Assembly (NCBI GenBank): GCA_039819115.1
Contig: JBCBST010000082.1
Coordinates: 1-14,558, forward strand
Direction of reading: 5' to 3'
DNA: 14,558 nucleotides
Source of the DNA: JBCBST01 sp039819115
GTDB taxonomy: Bacteria > Bacteroidota > Rhodothermia > Balneolales > Balneolaceae
The notes under the pieces are model-generated. The model made no database searches. It saw nothing but the letters and a program-made list of their open reading frames with translations, and was not told the origin of the DNA. Numbering within the stretch: position 1 is the stretch's first letter; each line of letters opens with the position of its first letter. Both the position numbers and the translations under genes were made by a program. Shown here in pieces: positions 5,680-13,213 of the stretch.

Positions 5680-8600
5680 GTGCGCCTTGCTCTCTTACAC
5701 ACATATCGAGTTTTCCTCACCCTTTCCTTAGGGTGTTTTCTTATTGGGTTAGCTCTTGTTACCAGGAATAAGAACACCGAACCCCCATCTTCTGAACTTG
5801 CCCAGCGTTCACTAAGTACGTTAAATGAGCAGATCTCCAGTTTAGAAGCCGACTTCATTGATCGATCCATCCGGTTAAAATCGCAATGGGCCAGTCTGGA
5901 TACCGCTAACGCGAACCATTCATTACCGTGGATGGAGTATGATTTTTGGGGAATAGGTTATATACAGAGCCATCAGCTTGTACAGTGGAGCGGTTATACG
6001 CAGGGCATGGAACAATCCTGTAAAAACGCACGTCCTGATCAGGTTACAAGTAGCAAACAGGTCAACAACGTTCGGTATTTCGAGTTTGTACAGGTTATAG
6101 GTCAGAATAACTGCCTGATAACCAGAGTACTCCTTGACCAGCAACTTCTTTTTGACCAGGACATTCACGCTGAGATTTCTTCTGCTGAAACCAGATATCC
6201 GGTGCAGCTTTCACTCTTCGGGGAGCGTACGCCTTCGGTATTTGAGCATCAAATCTTTTACTCCTCTTCGGGAGATACACTTGGATTATTATTCGCAGAA
6301 GCGGCCGATTCCGCAGCAGTGATCAGTAAGCTGGAGCAAGAGCATCAAACACAACAAATCTTCTTTTTTTGGTTATCTGCGCTCTTTGTTGCTATTGGGT
6401 TCTTCTTCTGGTGCCTGTATCGTGAGAAAGCTCATCCTGGGCTTACACTTATGGTGTCTTTTTTAACACTCGGACTACTTTTCGTTGATCCGGGTATATC
6501 AAACAGCTTACTAAAGCAGATTTTTATCCTGATCAAAACCTGGACGGCAAGTACCGTACTTATGTTTTGGGCACTACATTCAAACATAACCAAACAACCA
6601 AAAGCACGCTGGCAAGTCTTATTCGTTAATGTTCTGCAAGGAATACTCCTTTGTTGCATTGGTATGTACTTTTGGATGCTCCTTCAGCAGGCCAGCTCGC
6701 ATGCCTTACTTGATTTGATAACAACCGACCTGGCGCTTCCCATATCCTTTTTCATCTATGTTTGTACGATAATAGCCATCGTTGCCAGTACTACTTTCGC
6801 GATTCATCGTGTGGCTAAGACAATAAAAGGGGTAACCAACCCCGGGACTTTCTACCCCTACTGGTTTGCCGGGTTTACCATCCTTCTACTGGTTTGGATC
6901 ATAGTAGATCATCGGATCTCCGGGGGAGATGTACTGATTTTCCTGGTTCTGTTAATAGGTGGAGGATCGTTCATCCAGCGCATGCTTCCGGGAGCATTAT
7001 ATCAGGTTTCCCGTATTGGAGCTCTGCTTTGGCTTAGCCTGTTAAGTACGGTGATAGCCGCTCCTACACTCATAGGACGATATTATCAGGCAATAGAGGA
7101 AGAGGCCGAAGCGATTTATAACCAGGTGGACTCGTCAGGTCAGTTACAAGCCGACGATTATGCTACCGAATTGGTGATAAACATGCGCACTCAACTGGAA
7201 ACGAATCTTTATGCCGATTTCAAAAACCGACTTTCGGTAACCGAATCCACCTTTGATGAACTGACTCAAAATCTGATCAATGAGTTGTCTATTCCCTATT
7301 CGGTATATGGCTTTCTTACGGATGAACAAGGTAACTCGCTGGCTGATTATTCGACTGCACTGGATACTCCGGATTGGGGGAGCCGGTTTCGATTATCAGA
7401 ACTCACCATTCCTTATGAAGAAGAACAACTCCGGCTGGCCGCTTTGCGACCCGTTATCCGGTATAATGTGCCGGAGAATCCCGAGTTATATACTGAATTT
7501 GCACGTGCATGGATACCTTTGCCCAATAAAGCGGAGCCTGACCAAATTGCAGGATGGATTGTATGCATGGTATTTGCTGAAAAGCCCCAATTCCAGAAAC
7601 CATTACGATCTGTACTTGCGCCTCAATGGTATACCTCATCGTTAGGCGCATTTTCTGTATCCACATATCGTAATAATAAACGCGTCCAGACCTTCCAGGT
7701 AGGTAGCGCAGAGTCCATTACTTCGCCAGATCAACTCCCCGAAGAATGGTTCAGACTTCGATACCATTGGTCTGCCCTGTTAGGTAATGATGTTCTGAAG
7801 TTTGTATTCCCTAAAACCAACGATAGCTCCATTTTAGTTGCTAAGGCACCGCCTGGAGCTTTTTACCTGTGTTATATTGCTCTTCGATTGTTCGTGGTTA
7901 CCGTATTCACGAGTCTTTTTCTCCTCCTCCTTTTAAGCCCGGTCCTGGGGTTTCGGTTATTCGGGTATTCGCGAACTATACAACAGCGACTTACCGACCG
8001 CTTTATCCTAACCTCATTATTCGGATTTCTGGCTTTGGTTGGCGTGCTCTACTTTGCGATACAACGCCAGCAAGAACAATCTATCAAACGGGAAGTGGAA
8101 GCTCATAGCCGGCAGGTCTCTTCACTGTTAACCGGCTCCACCCGGGCTTCTTTGCCCAATCATCTTCAAGCGATCACAAATACCTTACGTATTGATGCAA
8201 ATGTGTATTTGAACGATACACTCGCACTGTCTACAGCTCCTGAGGTATTTTCACAGTTTCTGATTCCTAATCGCATCCCATTCGGGTTAGTTGATACTGA
8301 CAGGACCGTAACTCAAACTTCGTCCATAAATGGAAAACAACTGATCACCAGTTACACTTCTTTCAAAGTAGAAGGTATCGATGAACAAGCGATCGTGGGA
8401 ATCCCCACATTTACAGAGGCGCCAACATACCAACGCCAACTCATCGATAGCCTGACGTTAACCATGTTGATTCTTTTTGGGGTGTTTTCTCTTTTTGTAG
8501 GCCTTTCTTTTGCAGTTTCCAGATCGGTTATTGCCCCGTTGAAAGAGGTCAGAAAAGCACTAGGTATTCTTTCTCAAGGTAACTTAAACCATATCTTGCC

Positions 8601-9381
8601 AGAGCGGGGAAATGATGAAATTGCTCAACTATCCCGGTCATACAACGCGATGTTGCAGCGCCTTCGGGAACTTCAGATTGAGCTGGGTAAAACCGAGCGG
8701 GAGGCGGCCTGGAAAGAAATGGCCCAGCAGGTTGCGCATGAAATCAAGAACCCTCTAACACCCATGAAGCTCAATATCCAGCATCTTCTTCGGCAGATTT
8801 CCTCTTCTGATGATCAGGCATCCATCAAAAAAATGACCAGGGAAGCCTCGGAACGAGTGATTGAGCAGATCAATTTTCTTGATGCGATTGCATCTGATTT
8901 CTCCAGCTTTTCCAAACCGCTATCATCAGCTATGCAGGTGGTGAACCTTGAGGATATACTTACCTCCATTGTTGATTTGTACTCGGCTTCATCGTCCACC
9001 TTCATACACCTGGAACAAACAACGGATTCCCTACCCCGGGTTACCGGTTCTGAAGAAGCCCTTCGGCGAGCCTTTCTGAATCTTATCAAAAACGCGCTGG
9101 AAGCCGTGGATGATAATGGCGGTAAGATCCACATTTCTCTATCTACCGCAGATGAACACATTATCATTCAATTCGAAGATAACGGAGCTGGAATAGACGA
9201 ATCCGAGCTTACCAGGATTTTTGAACCCAGTTTTTCCACTAAATCAAGTGGTACCGGGTTAGGGTTAGCAATAACAAAGCGCATTATTGAGGCACATGAT
9301 GGTCTCATCTTTGTTAACAGCCAGCCGGGAGAGGGCACCCTATTCAAGATTGAGCTACCCCTTACAACGAAAACCCTTTAA
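5680..9381 (+). CDS. Large multi-pass NtrY-like sensor histidine kinase (HAMP-HisKA-HATPase)
   Basis: A 1233-aa membrane histidine kinase. The predicted layout is: transmembrane segment (TM) 1 (about 9-27); extracytoplasmic region (28-227); eight TMs between 228 and 466; a second extracytoplasmic region (about 467-732); two TMs (about 735-757 and 775-797); a third extracytoplasmic region (798-925); TM 12 (927-947); HAMP (about 948-1000); HisKA; HATPase_c. Twelve segments put both the N-terminus and the kinase in the cytoplasm, so the topology is self-consistent. The phosphoacceptor is H1020 in QQVAHEIKNPLTPMKL, the NtrY-type H-box. The N-box has N1138 in LIKNALEA, G1 is DNGAG (1167-1171), and the F/G2 boxes are FEPSFSTKSSGTGLGLAI (G1191). 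All catalytic boxes are intact. No response regulator is adjacent, so its partner is encoded elsewhere. The start is GTG at 5680: the frame has no ATG between it and the previous gene's TGA, which lies 12 codons upstream in the same frame. Confidence 0.93.
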   Translation: MRLALLHTYRVFLTLSLGCFLIGLALVTRNKNTEPPSSELAQRSLSTLNEQISSLEADFIDRSIRLKSQWASLDTANANHSLPWMEYDFWGIGYIQSHQLVQWSGYTQGMEQSCKNARPDQVTSSKQVNNVRYFEFVQVIGQNNCLITRVLLDQQLLFDQDIHAEISSAETRYPVQLSLFGERTPSVFEHQIFYSSSGDTLGLLFAEAADSAAVISKLEQEHQTQQIFFFWLSALFVAIGFFFWCLYREKAHPGLTLMVSFLTLGLLFVDPGISNSLLKQIFILIKTWTASTVLMFWALHSNITKQPKARWQVLFVNVLQGILLCCIGMYFWMLLQQASSHALLDLITTDLALPISFFIYVCTIIAIVASTTFAIHRVAKTIKGVTNPGTFYPYWFAGFTILLLVWIIVDHRISGGDVLIFLVLLIGGGSFIQRMLPGALYQVSRIGALLWLSLLSTVIAAPTLIGRYYQAIEEEAEAIYNQVDSSGQLQADDYATELVINMRTQLETNLYADFKNRLSVTESTFDELTQNLINELSIPYSVYGFLTDEQGNSLADYSTALDTPDWGSRFRLSELTIPYEEEQLRLAALRPVIRYNVPENPELYTEFARAWIPLPNKAEPDQIAGWIVCMVFAEKPQFQKPLRSVLAPQWYTSSLGAFSVSTYRNNKRVQTFQVGSAESITSPDQLPEEWFRLRYHWSALLGNDVLKFVFPKTNDSSILVAKAPPGAFYLCYIALRLFVVTVFTSLFLLLLLSPVLGFRLFGYSRTIQQRLTDRFILTSLFGFLALVGVLYFAIQRQQEQSIKREVEAHSRQVSSLLTGSTRASLPNHLQAITNTLRIDANVYLNDTLALSTAPEVFSQFLIPNRIPFGLVDTDRTVTQTSSINGKQLITSYTSFKVEGIDEQAIVGIPTFTEAPTYQRQLIDSLTLTMLILFGVFSLFVGLSFAVSRSVIAPLKEVRKALGILSQGNLNHILPERGNDEIAQLSRSYNAMLQRLRELQIELGKTEREAAWKEMAQQVAHEIKNPLTPMKLNIQHLLRQISSSDDQASIKKMTREASERVIEQINFLDAIASDFSSFSKPLSSAMQVVNLEDILTSIVDLYSASSSTFIHLEQTTDSLPRVTGSEEALRRAFLNLIKNALEAVDDNGGKIHISLSTADEHIIIQFEDNGAGIDESELTRIFEPSFSTKSSGTGLGLAITKRIIEAHDGLIFVNSQPGEGTLFKIELPLTTKTL

Positions 9382-9387
9382 ACTGTA

Positions 9388-9933
9388 TCAGCTCTCTTCA
9401 AGCTGACGACGGGCGTAATCATTATCAGGATCAATCACCAGGGCTTGCTCGTAGTACGTATGGGCTTTGTCTACCTGCCCGCCTCTTTTCATCATATCTC
9501 CCATCAGGATCCAGTTTTCAGCATCACGTGGTGATTTTTTTATCCGGTCGATAAGATATGGAATCGCATCACTGCCTCTATCGGTCATAAGCATTAACAT
9601 TACTTTATTACGATGAGCTGCTGGTAAATCATCAAGGGCAATCGCTTTGTCAAAGTCTTTTTCAGCCTTGTCGAACTGTTCCAACTGCATGGCAGCATTT
9701 CCCTTCAAATTGAAGTACACCCCATTTTCCTCAAAGATTGAAATGGCTTTCTCCAATGCCTTCACGCTCATTTCCCATTGATTCAGCTGCTGCATTACTA
9801 ATGCTTCGAGATAATAAGCTTCGTGAGCTTCTTCATTTTCCTGCTGTAGCTCACGGGCTATGTCAAGGCTTTCGTCCACATCTTTCTCTCTCAATAATTC
9901 AAAACCTTGATTCAGTTTTTCTTCAAACGTCAT
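9388..9933 (-). CDS. Tetratricopeptide-repeat (TPR) protein
   Basis: A soluble 181-aa protein built of helical TPR units, about five repeats. The clearest are at roughly 37-70 (EAYYLEALVMQQLNQWEMSV), 71-104 (GVYFNLKGNAAMQLEQFDKA) and 139-172 (AENWILMGDMMKRGGQVDKA, ending YEQALVIDPDN). There is no signal peptide or membrane segment, so it is probably a cytoplasmic scaffold; the partner is unknown. It is the last gene of the dnaA operon, 11 nt after the DUF4834-like gene. It is convergent with the histidine kinase gene, with only 6 bp between the two stop codons. Its stop is embedded in a 6-bp inverted repeat TCAGCT/AGCTGA (9388-9406). Confidence 0.88.
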   Translation of the reverse strand: MTFEEKLNQGFELLREKDVDESLDIARELQQENEEAHEAYYLEALVMQQLNQWEMSVKALEKAISIFEENGVYFNLKGNAAMQLEQFDKAEKDFDKAIALDDLPAAHRNKVMLMLMTDRGSDAIPYLIDRIKKSPRDAENWILMGDMMKRGGQVDKAHTYYEQALVIDPDNDYARRQLEES

Positions 9934-9944
9934 GATTAGGATAA

Positions 9945-10130
9945 TTAGTCAGTATCGGTTAAATCTTCAAATTCAGCATCTTCTATCTGATCCATACGCC
10001 GCCGCTTCGGGCGTTTGGAATCTCGAATATTCTGAAATGGATTTCGTTTAGAGGAAGGTAAGAACAGCCGGTTTATATAGCGTACTAAAAAAAAGAAGAT
10101 GGCCGTCCATATCAATAATTTAATAATCAT
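9945..10130 (-). CDS. DUF4834-like membrane microprotein
   Basis: A 61-aa protein with one N-terminal transmembrane helix (about 3-20, KLLIWTAIFFFLVRYIN), then a strongly basic cytoplasmic segment (RDSKRPKRRRM, about 36-46) and an acidic end (EDAEFEDLTDTD). This order of hydrophobic helix, basic linker and acidic tail matches the DUF4834 family seen in Bacteroidota. The assignment is from recall of the pattern and is tentative. The ATG at 10130 lies 2 nt after the stop of the deoxynucleoside kinase gene, so it is translated as part of the operon. No function is known. Confidence 0.7.
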   Translation of the reverse strand: MIIKLLIWTAIFFFLVRYINRLFLPSSKRNPFQNIRDSKRPKRRRMDQIEDAEFEDLTDTD

Positions 10131-10132
10131 AA

Positions 10133-10771
10133 TCAGGAAATATGAAGGTGCGTTTTGCCACGTACGGGATGCTCAAAAATATGTTCTTCGATGTAAGACA
10201 GCTGATCGCTGTTGTTCACAAAGTCAATATCTGTACCATTAACGATGATTAAAGGGGAACGATTATAGTGATAAAAAAAATGATTATAGGCATCGTTCAA
10301 TTCCCTCAGATAATCCTCGGATATTTCCTGCTCATAAATCCGTCCTCTTTTCCTGATGTTTTCGAACAACCGGTCTACGGAAGACTGAATGAATACCACT
10401 AAATCCGGCTGAGCAGAAATACCAGACATGATGCCAAAAATGCGATCGTACAACGCCAGTTCATCCGTGTCTAAATTAAGTCGGGCAAAAATTCGGTCTT
10501 TATCAAAAATATAGTCTGATATGGTCAGATCGTGGAACAGATCCGGAGCCATCATACTTTCTTGTTGTTTAAAACGACTGGCTAAAAAGGCAAGCTGGGT
10601 CTGAAAGGCATACCGCTCCCGGTCTTCATAGAACTTTGCCAGAAAAGGATTTTCTTCAAACTCCTCCAATACCAACCTGGCTTTTTTTCGCCCCGAAAGT
10701 AGTTCAGCCAGCGAAGTTTTTCCCGCTCCTATTACACCTTCTATCGCAATAAATGAATATGAATTTGGCAT
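10133..10771 (-). CDS. Deoxynucleoside kinase (deoxyadenosine/deoxyguanosine kinase family)
   Basis: Phosphorylates deoxynucleosides to dNMPs in the salvage pathway, in the cytoplasm. At 212 aa it fits the bacterial dNK family. The Walker A loop is GVIGAGKTS (12-20). The substrate-site glutamate region EEFEENPFL (36-44) and the SDYIFDKDRIFA block (85-96), the family's DRS-like motif, are present. The arginine-rich lid RKRGRIYE (140-147) closes over ATP. Exact specificity (dA, dG or broader) cannot be settled from sequence. The ATG directly abuts the folK stop codon, and adjacency of folK with a deoxynucleoside kinase is familiar in Bacteroidota. Confidence 0.93.
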   Translation of the reverse strand: MPNSYSFIAIEGVIGAGKTSLAELLSGRKKARLVLEEFEENPFLAKFYEDRERYAFQTQLAFLASRFKQQESMMAPDLFHDLTISDYIFDKDRIFARLNLDTDELALYDRIFGIMSGISAQPDLVVFIQSSVDRLFENIRKRGRIYEQEISEDYLRELNDAYNHFFYHYNRSPLIIVNGTDIDFVNNSDQLSYIEEHIFEHPVRGKTHLHIS

Positions 10772-11260
10772 TTACCAGACTAAGTCAGTTTTATGAATAT
10801 CCATTTCAGGCGCCCGATCAATCCAGGTTTGAATAGGGATATGATCAAACGGATCTTTCCAGTCAGGAAACAGATCTGCTAAAGGTAATAAAACGAACAG
10901 CCGTTCTGCCCAATATTTATGGGGAAGATGCAATTTTTGGTGAGTAAGGATAACGTCATCATAAAATAGAATATCCAGATCCAGTGGCCTGGCCGACCAA
11001 CGCCTGGCGCTTAGAGATCTTCCCTGTTCAATTTCTCTGTTCTTGAGCGCCGTCAGTACATCCAACGGTGGTAGTTGGGTTTGAATTTCCAGGACTGCGT
11101 TCAAAAACCGTTGTTCGGAAGGGCCAATGGGTTCGGACTCAAAAATAGAAGACTTCTTCAGTCCCATCAGGCTCAGGTTTTCTAAAAAACCGGCAGCTTT
11201 ACGTAATTGTATAAGTGGATTATCCAGGTTCGAGCCCAGCGCTATGATCACCTTGGCCAT
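10772..11260 (-). CDS. folK: 2-amino-4-hydroxy-6-hydroxymethyldihydropteridine pyrophosphokinase (HPPK)
   Basis: Transfers pyrophosphate from ATP to 6-hydroxymethyl-7,8-dihydropterin, the step after FolB in folate synthesis. It is 162 aa, of normal size. The N-terminal ALGSNLDNP (7-15), the GPSEQRFLNAV segment (46-56), and the signature RPLDLDILFYDD (91-102, with the metal-binding aspartates) preceded by the RRWSA catalytic loop are all present. The conserved HLPHKYWAERLFVLLPL block (111-127) follows. The start codon lies 13 nt inside the 3' end of folB, and the stop abuts the next ATG. Confidence 0.97.
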   Translation of the reverse strand: MAKVIIALGSNLDNPLIQLRKAAGFLENLSLMGLKKSSIFESEPIGPSEQRFLNAVLEIQTQLPPLDVLTALKNREIEQGRSLSARRWSARPLDLDILFYDDVILTHQKLHLPHKYWAERLFVLLPLADLFPDWKDPFDHIPIQTWIDRAPEMDIHKTDLVW

Positions 11261-11607
11261 AACAATGTGACCTCAGAATATGCAGTTTCACCGTCCATGG
11301 GCGGATTAAACTTTCGTACGCTGACTTCAAGCTTTAAGATTTCTGGCCATTCATTTGCGACCTGTTCTCCGATTAAAAAACACAGCCTTTCAAGTAAAAA
11401 CTGAGGGGGGCCCTGCATCACCTCAGCAACAACAGACTGAACCCTCCCATAATCCAGCGTGTCTTCCAGCCGATCTGAATTCGCTGATTTTTGAAGGTTG
11501 AGGAACACAGATACGTCTACCTCAAATTCATTACCAATGATCCGTTCATGCTCGAAGTATCCATGCTTAGCATGAAACTTCATGCCTTTAAGCACTATTG
11601 CATCCAT
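11248..11607 (-). CDS. folB: Dihydroneopterin aldolase
   Basis: Cleaves 7,8-dihydroneopterin to 6-hydroxymethyldihydropterin and glycolaldehyde in folate synthesis. It is 119 aa, typical for the family. Key residues are visible: the FHAKHGYFEHE block with E21, DTLDYGRV (49-56), E73 in LLERL, and K99 in VRKFNPPM (97-104). It lies 1 nt after the dnaA stop and overlaps folK by 13 nt. FolB therefore sits directly downstream of the replication initiator and is probably read from the same promoter. Confidence 0.97.
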   Translation of the reverse strand: MDAIVLKGMKFHAKHGYFEHERIIGNEFEVDVSVFLNLQKSANSDRLEDTLDYGRVQSVVAEVMQGPPQFLLERLCFLIGEQVANEWPEILKLEVSVRKFNPPMDGETAYSEVTLLWPR

Positions 11608-11608
11608 A

Positions 11609-13054
11609 CTACAAACTGGCTACTTCAATCCTTTGGTGCAGCTCTTCCACCATTTTTTTGTGTTTAGGGCTGGTGTGTATCCGCTCTTCAACGGTGGAAA
11701 TGGCATGAATGACCGTAGAATGATCACGTCCTCCAAAATGAAGTCCAATCGTTTTAAGACTCGATTTGGTGAATCGTTTTGAAAGGTACATGGCTATTTG
11801 GCGGGCTTCCACAATTTCCTGTTTCCGGGTCTTTTCCCTCACCTTATTTGCGTCGATACCGAAATAGTCACACACATAATTCTGAATAGACTCAATCGAA
11901 ATCTGAGTGTGCGACTCTTTCACCATGTCTTTCAGTACCCGTTTAGCCATAGCTAAATCAATGTCATCCATATTCTGAAGAGAGGCGTGAGCCAGCAACT
12001 TGATGATGGCACCTTCAAGATCACGCACATTGCTCTTGAAATTGTGAGCAATGAACTCGATAATTTCCGGATCCAGATCAATCCCGTTGTCGTTTGCTTT
12101 GCGCTCTAGAATAGCATATCTCGTTTCGTATTCAGGCATTTGCAAATCGGCGCTCAAACCCCAGCTAAACCTGGATATCAGTCGTTCTTCAATATCAGGA
12201 ACATCTTTTGGAGCCCGATCGCTACTTAGAATGATTTGTTTTCCATCCTGATGGAGCGCATTGAAAATGTGGAAGAATTCTTCCTGCGTTTTCTCTTTAC
12301 CGCTAAAGAACTGGATGTCGTCTACAATCAGTACATCGATATTCCGGTAAAACATAGAGAATTCACTGGCTCTGTTATTTCGAATAGCCTGAACAAATTC
12401 GTTGGTGAATGCTTCAGAAGAGATGTACAACACCGACTTATCATCCCCATGAATCTCCTTAATCTTATTTCCAACACTCTGAACAAGGTGTGTTTTTCCT
12501 AATCCGGTAGGTCCATACACAAAGAACGGATTAAACGAGTTACTGCCTGGGTTATCGGCGATAGCCATAGCTGCCGAACGTGCCAGGCGGTTGCAATCAC
12601 CTTCTATATATCGCTCAAATACGTAATTATTATTCAGATTTGAATCTATTTTTGTCTTTCGGATACCAGGAATCACAAACGGATTTTCGATACGCTCGGG
12701 ATAATACTCCGGGTACCCATTCATCTCCTGCGGTTTAACTGGTGCCATAGGGCGCTGAGGCATTCGAACAGCTCGGTTATGTTCGAACTGCTTTGACTTT
12801 TCCATTACAATAGAATATTCCAGCTTACCTTCTGGTCCTAATACTTTAGATAACGTAGATCGTAGCATTGTGTAATAATGCTCTTCCAGCCATTCATACC
12901 AAAATTGACTGGGAACCTGGATAGTGAGTGTTTCTTCCCTAAGACTAACTGGCTTAATCGGTTCAAACCACGACTTAAATTTTTGGTAACTTATGTTGTC
13001 TTTTATAATGGAGAGACAGTTGTCCCATGCCTCCTCAGCTGAAATTGTATGCAA
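11609..13054 (-). CDS. dnaA: Chromosomal replication initiator protein DnaA
   Basis: Binds DnaA boxes, opens the origin and loads helicase. It is 481 aa with all four domains: domain I (about 1-88, AWDNCLSIIK, KFKSWFEP); a short proline-rich linker II (about 95-125); AAA+ domain III with Walker A GPTGLGKTH (181-189), Walker B VLIVDDIQ (241-248), sensor I ILSSDR, an arginine finger near R295 in ERLISRF, and sensor II RDLEGAI with R344; and DNA-binding domain IV with the signature GRDHSTVIHA (442-451). The start is TTG at 13054 (codons TTG CAT ACA). No in-frame ATG is close, and a strong Shine-Dalgarno GGGAGG sits 8 nt upstream. It is the first gene of the dnaA-folB-folK-dNK operon, beside oriC. 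Confidence 0.98.
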   Translation of the reverse strand: MHTISAEEAWDNCLSIIKDNISYQKFKSWFEPIKPVSLREETLTIQVPSQFWYEWLEEHYYTMLRSTLSKVLGPEGKLEYSIVMEKSKQFEHNRAVRMPQRPMAPVKPQEMNGYPEYYPERIENPFVIPGIRKTKIDSNLNNNYVFERYIEGDCNRLARSAAMAIADNPGSNSFNPFFVYGPTGLGKTHLVQSVGNKIKEIHGDDKSVLYISSEAFTNEFVQAIRNNRASEFSMFYRNIDVLIVDDIQFFSGKEKTQEEFFHIFNALHQDGKQIILSSDRAPKDVPDIEERLISRFSWGLSADLQMPEYETRYAILERKANDNGIDLDPEIIEFIAHNFKSNVRDLEGAIIKLLAHASLQNMDDIDLAMAKRVLKDMVKESHTQISIESIQNYVCDYFGIDANKVREKTRKQEIVEARQIAMYLSKRFTKSSLKTIGLHFGGRDHSTVIHAISTVEERIHTSPKHKKMVEELHQRIEVASL

Positions 13055-13062
13055 TTCAAATA

Positions 13063-13068
13063 CCTCCC
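13063..13068 (-). promoter_or_regulatory. Shine-Dalgarno deciding the dnaA TTG start
   Basis: GGGAGG on the minus strand lies 8 nt before the TTG at 13054. It is a strong anti-16S match at good spacing, in a genome whose other genes mostly lack clear Shine-Dalgarno sequences. It supports the TTG as the true dnaA start. Confidence 0.8.
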
Positions 13069-13084
13069 GGTAACAATAACCTTT

Positions 13085-13112
13085 ATTGTACTAATCAGTG
13101 ATTAGTTATCCA
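13085..13112 (-). promoter_or_regulatory. Candidate dnaA promoter
   Basis: On the minus strand TGGATA (13107-13112) and TACAAT (13085-13090, 5 of 6 to TATAAT) are separated by 16 nt. The transcription start would be near 13078, about 24 nt before the start codon. The -35 element lies inside DnaA box 1, and the spacer coincides with the 17-bp palindrome, so occupation of either site should block transcription. The promoter is predicted from sequence only. Confidence 0.55.
13090..13106. repeat. Perfect 17-bp palindrome (8-1-8), putative operator
   Basis: ACTAATCA-G-TGATTAGT is a perfect inverted repeat with a single central base. It fills the spacer of the candidate dnaA promoter, shares one base with its -10 element, and shares its last base with the first base of DnaA box 1. 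Size and symmetry suit a homodimeric helix-turn-helix repressor. The arms hold only 8 bases each, so it is less likely to be meant as an RNA hairpin. The binding protein is unknown. Confidence 0.7.
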
Positions 13113-13114
13113 CA
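13106..13114 (+). promoter_or_regulatory. DnaA box 1 (TTATCCACA)
   Basis: Exact consensus DnaA box on the plus strand, 52 bp upstream of the dnaA start codon. It overlaps the candidate dnaA -35 element, so it could serve both origin binding and DnaA autorepression. Confidence 0.92.
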
Positions 13115-13137
13115 GCAGTAAACCTTACTACCTGCTG
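13113..13137. repeat. Nested inverted repeat next to DnaA box 1
   Basis: CAGCAG (13113-13118) and CTGCTG (13132-13137) are complementary, and inside them AGTAA (13117-13121) pairs with TTACT (13125-13129) around ACC. Together they can form a 9-bp stem with a 4-nt bulge. It starts within the last two bases of DnaA box 1. Confidence 0.55.
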
Positions 13138-13204
13138 AATCTCTTAACGAAAATGATAATTTCTAACAGCGATGTCAAACGCATTAAGAAGGCCTAAAGA
13201 AAAG

Positions 13205-13213
13205 TTATCCACA
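13205..13213 (+). promoter_or_regulatory. DnaA box 2 (TTATCCACA)
   Basis: Exact consensus DnaA box on the plus strand, 99 bp from box 1. It shares the 12-mer AAGTTATCCACA with box 3. Confidence 0.92.

Noticed and set aside
8814..9167. 117-codon antisense open frame inside the kinase gene
   Set aside because: It runs opposite the HisKA/HATPase coding region, whose motifs are fully explained on the plus strand. The translation is serine/arginine-rich with no domain-like pattern.
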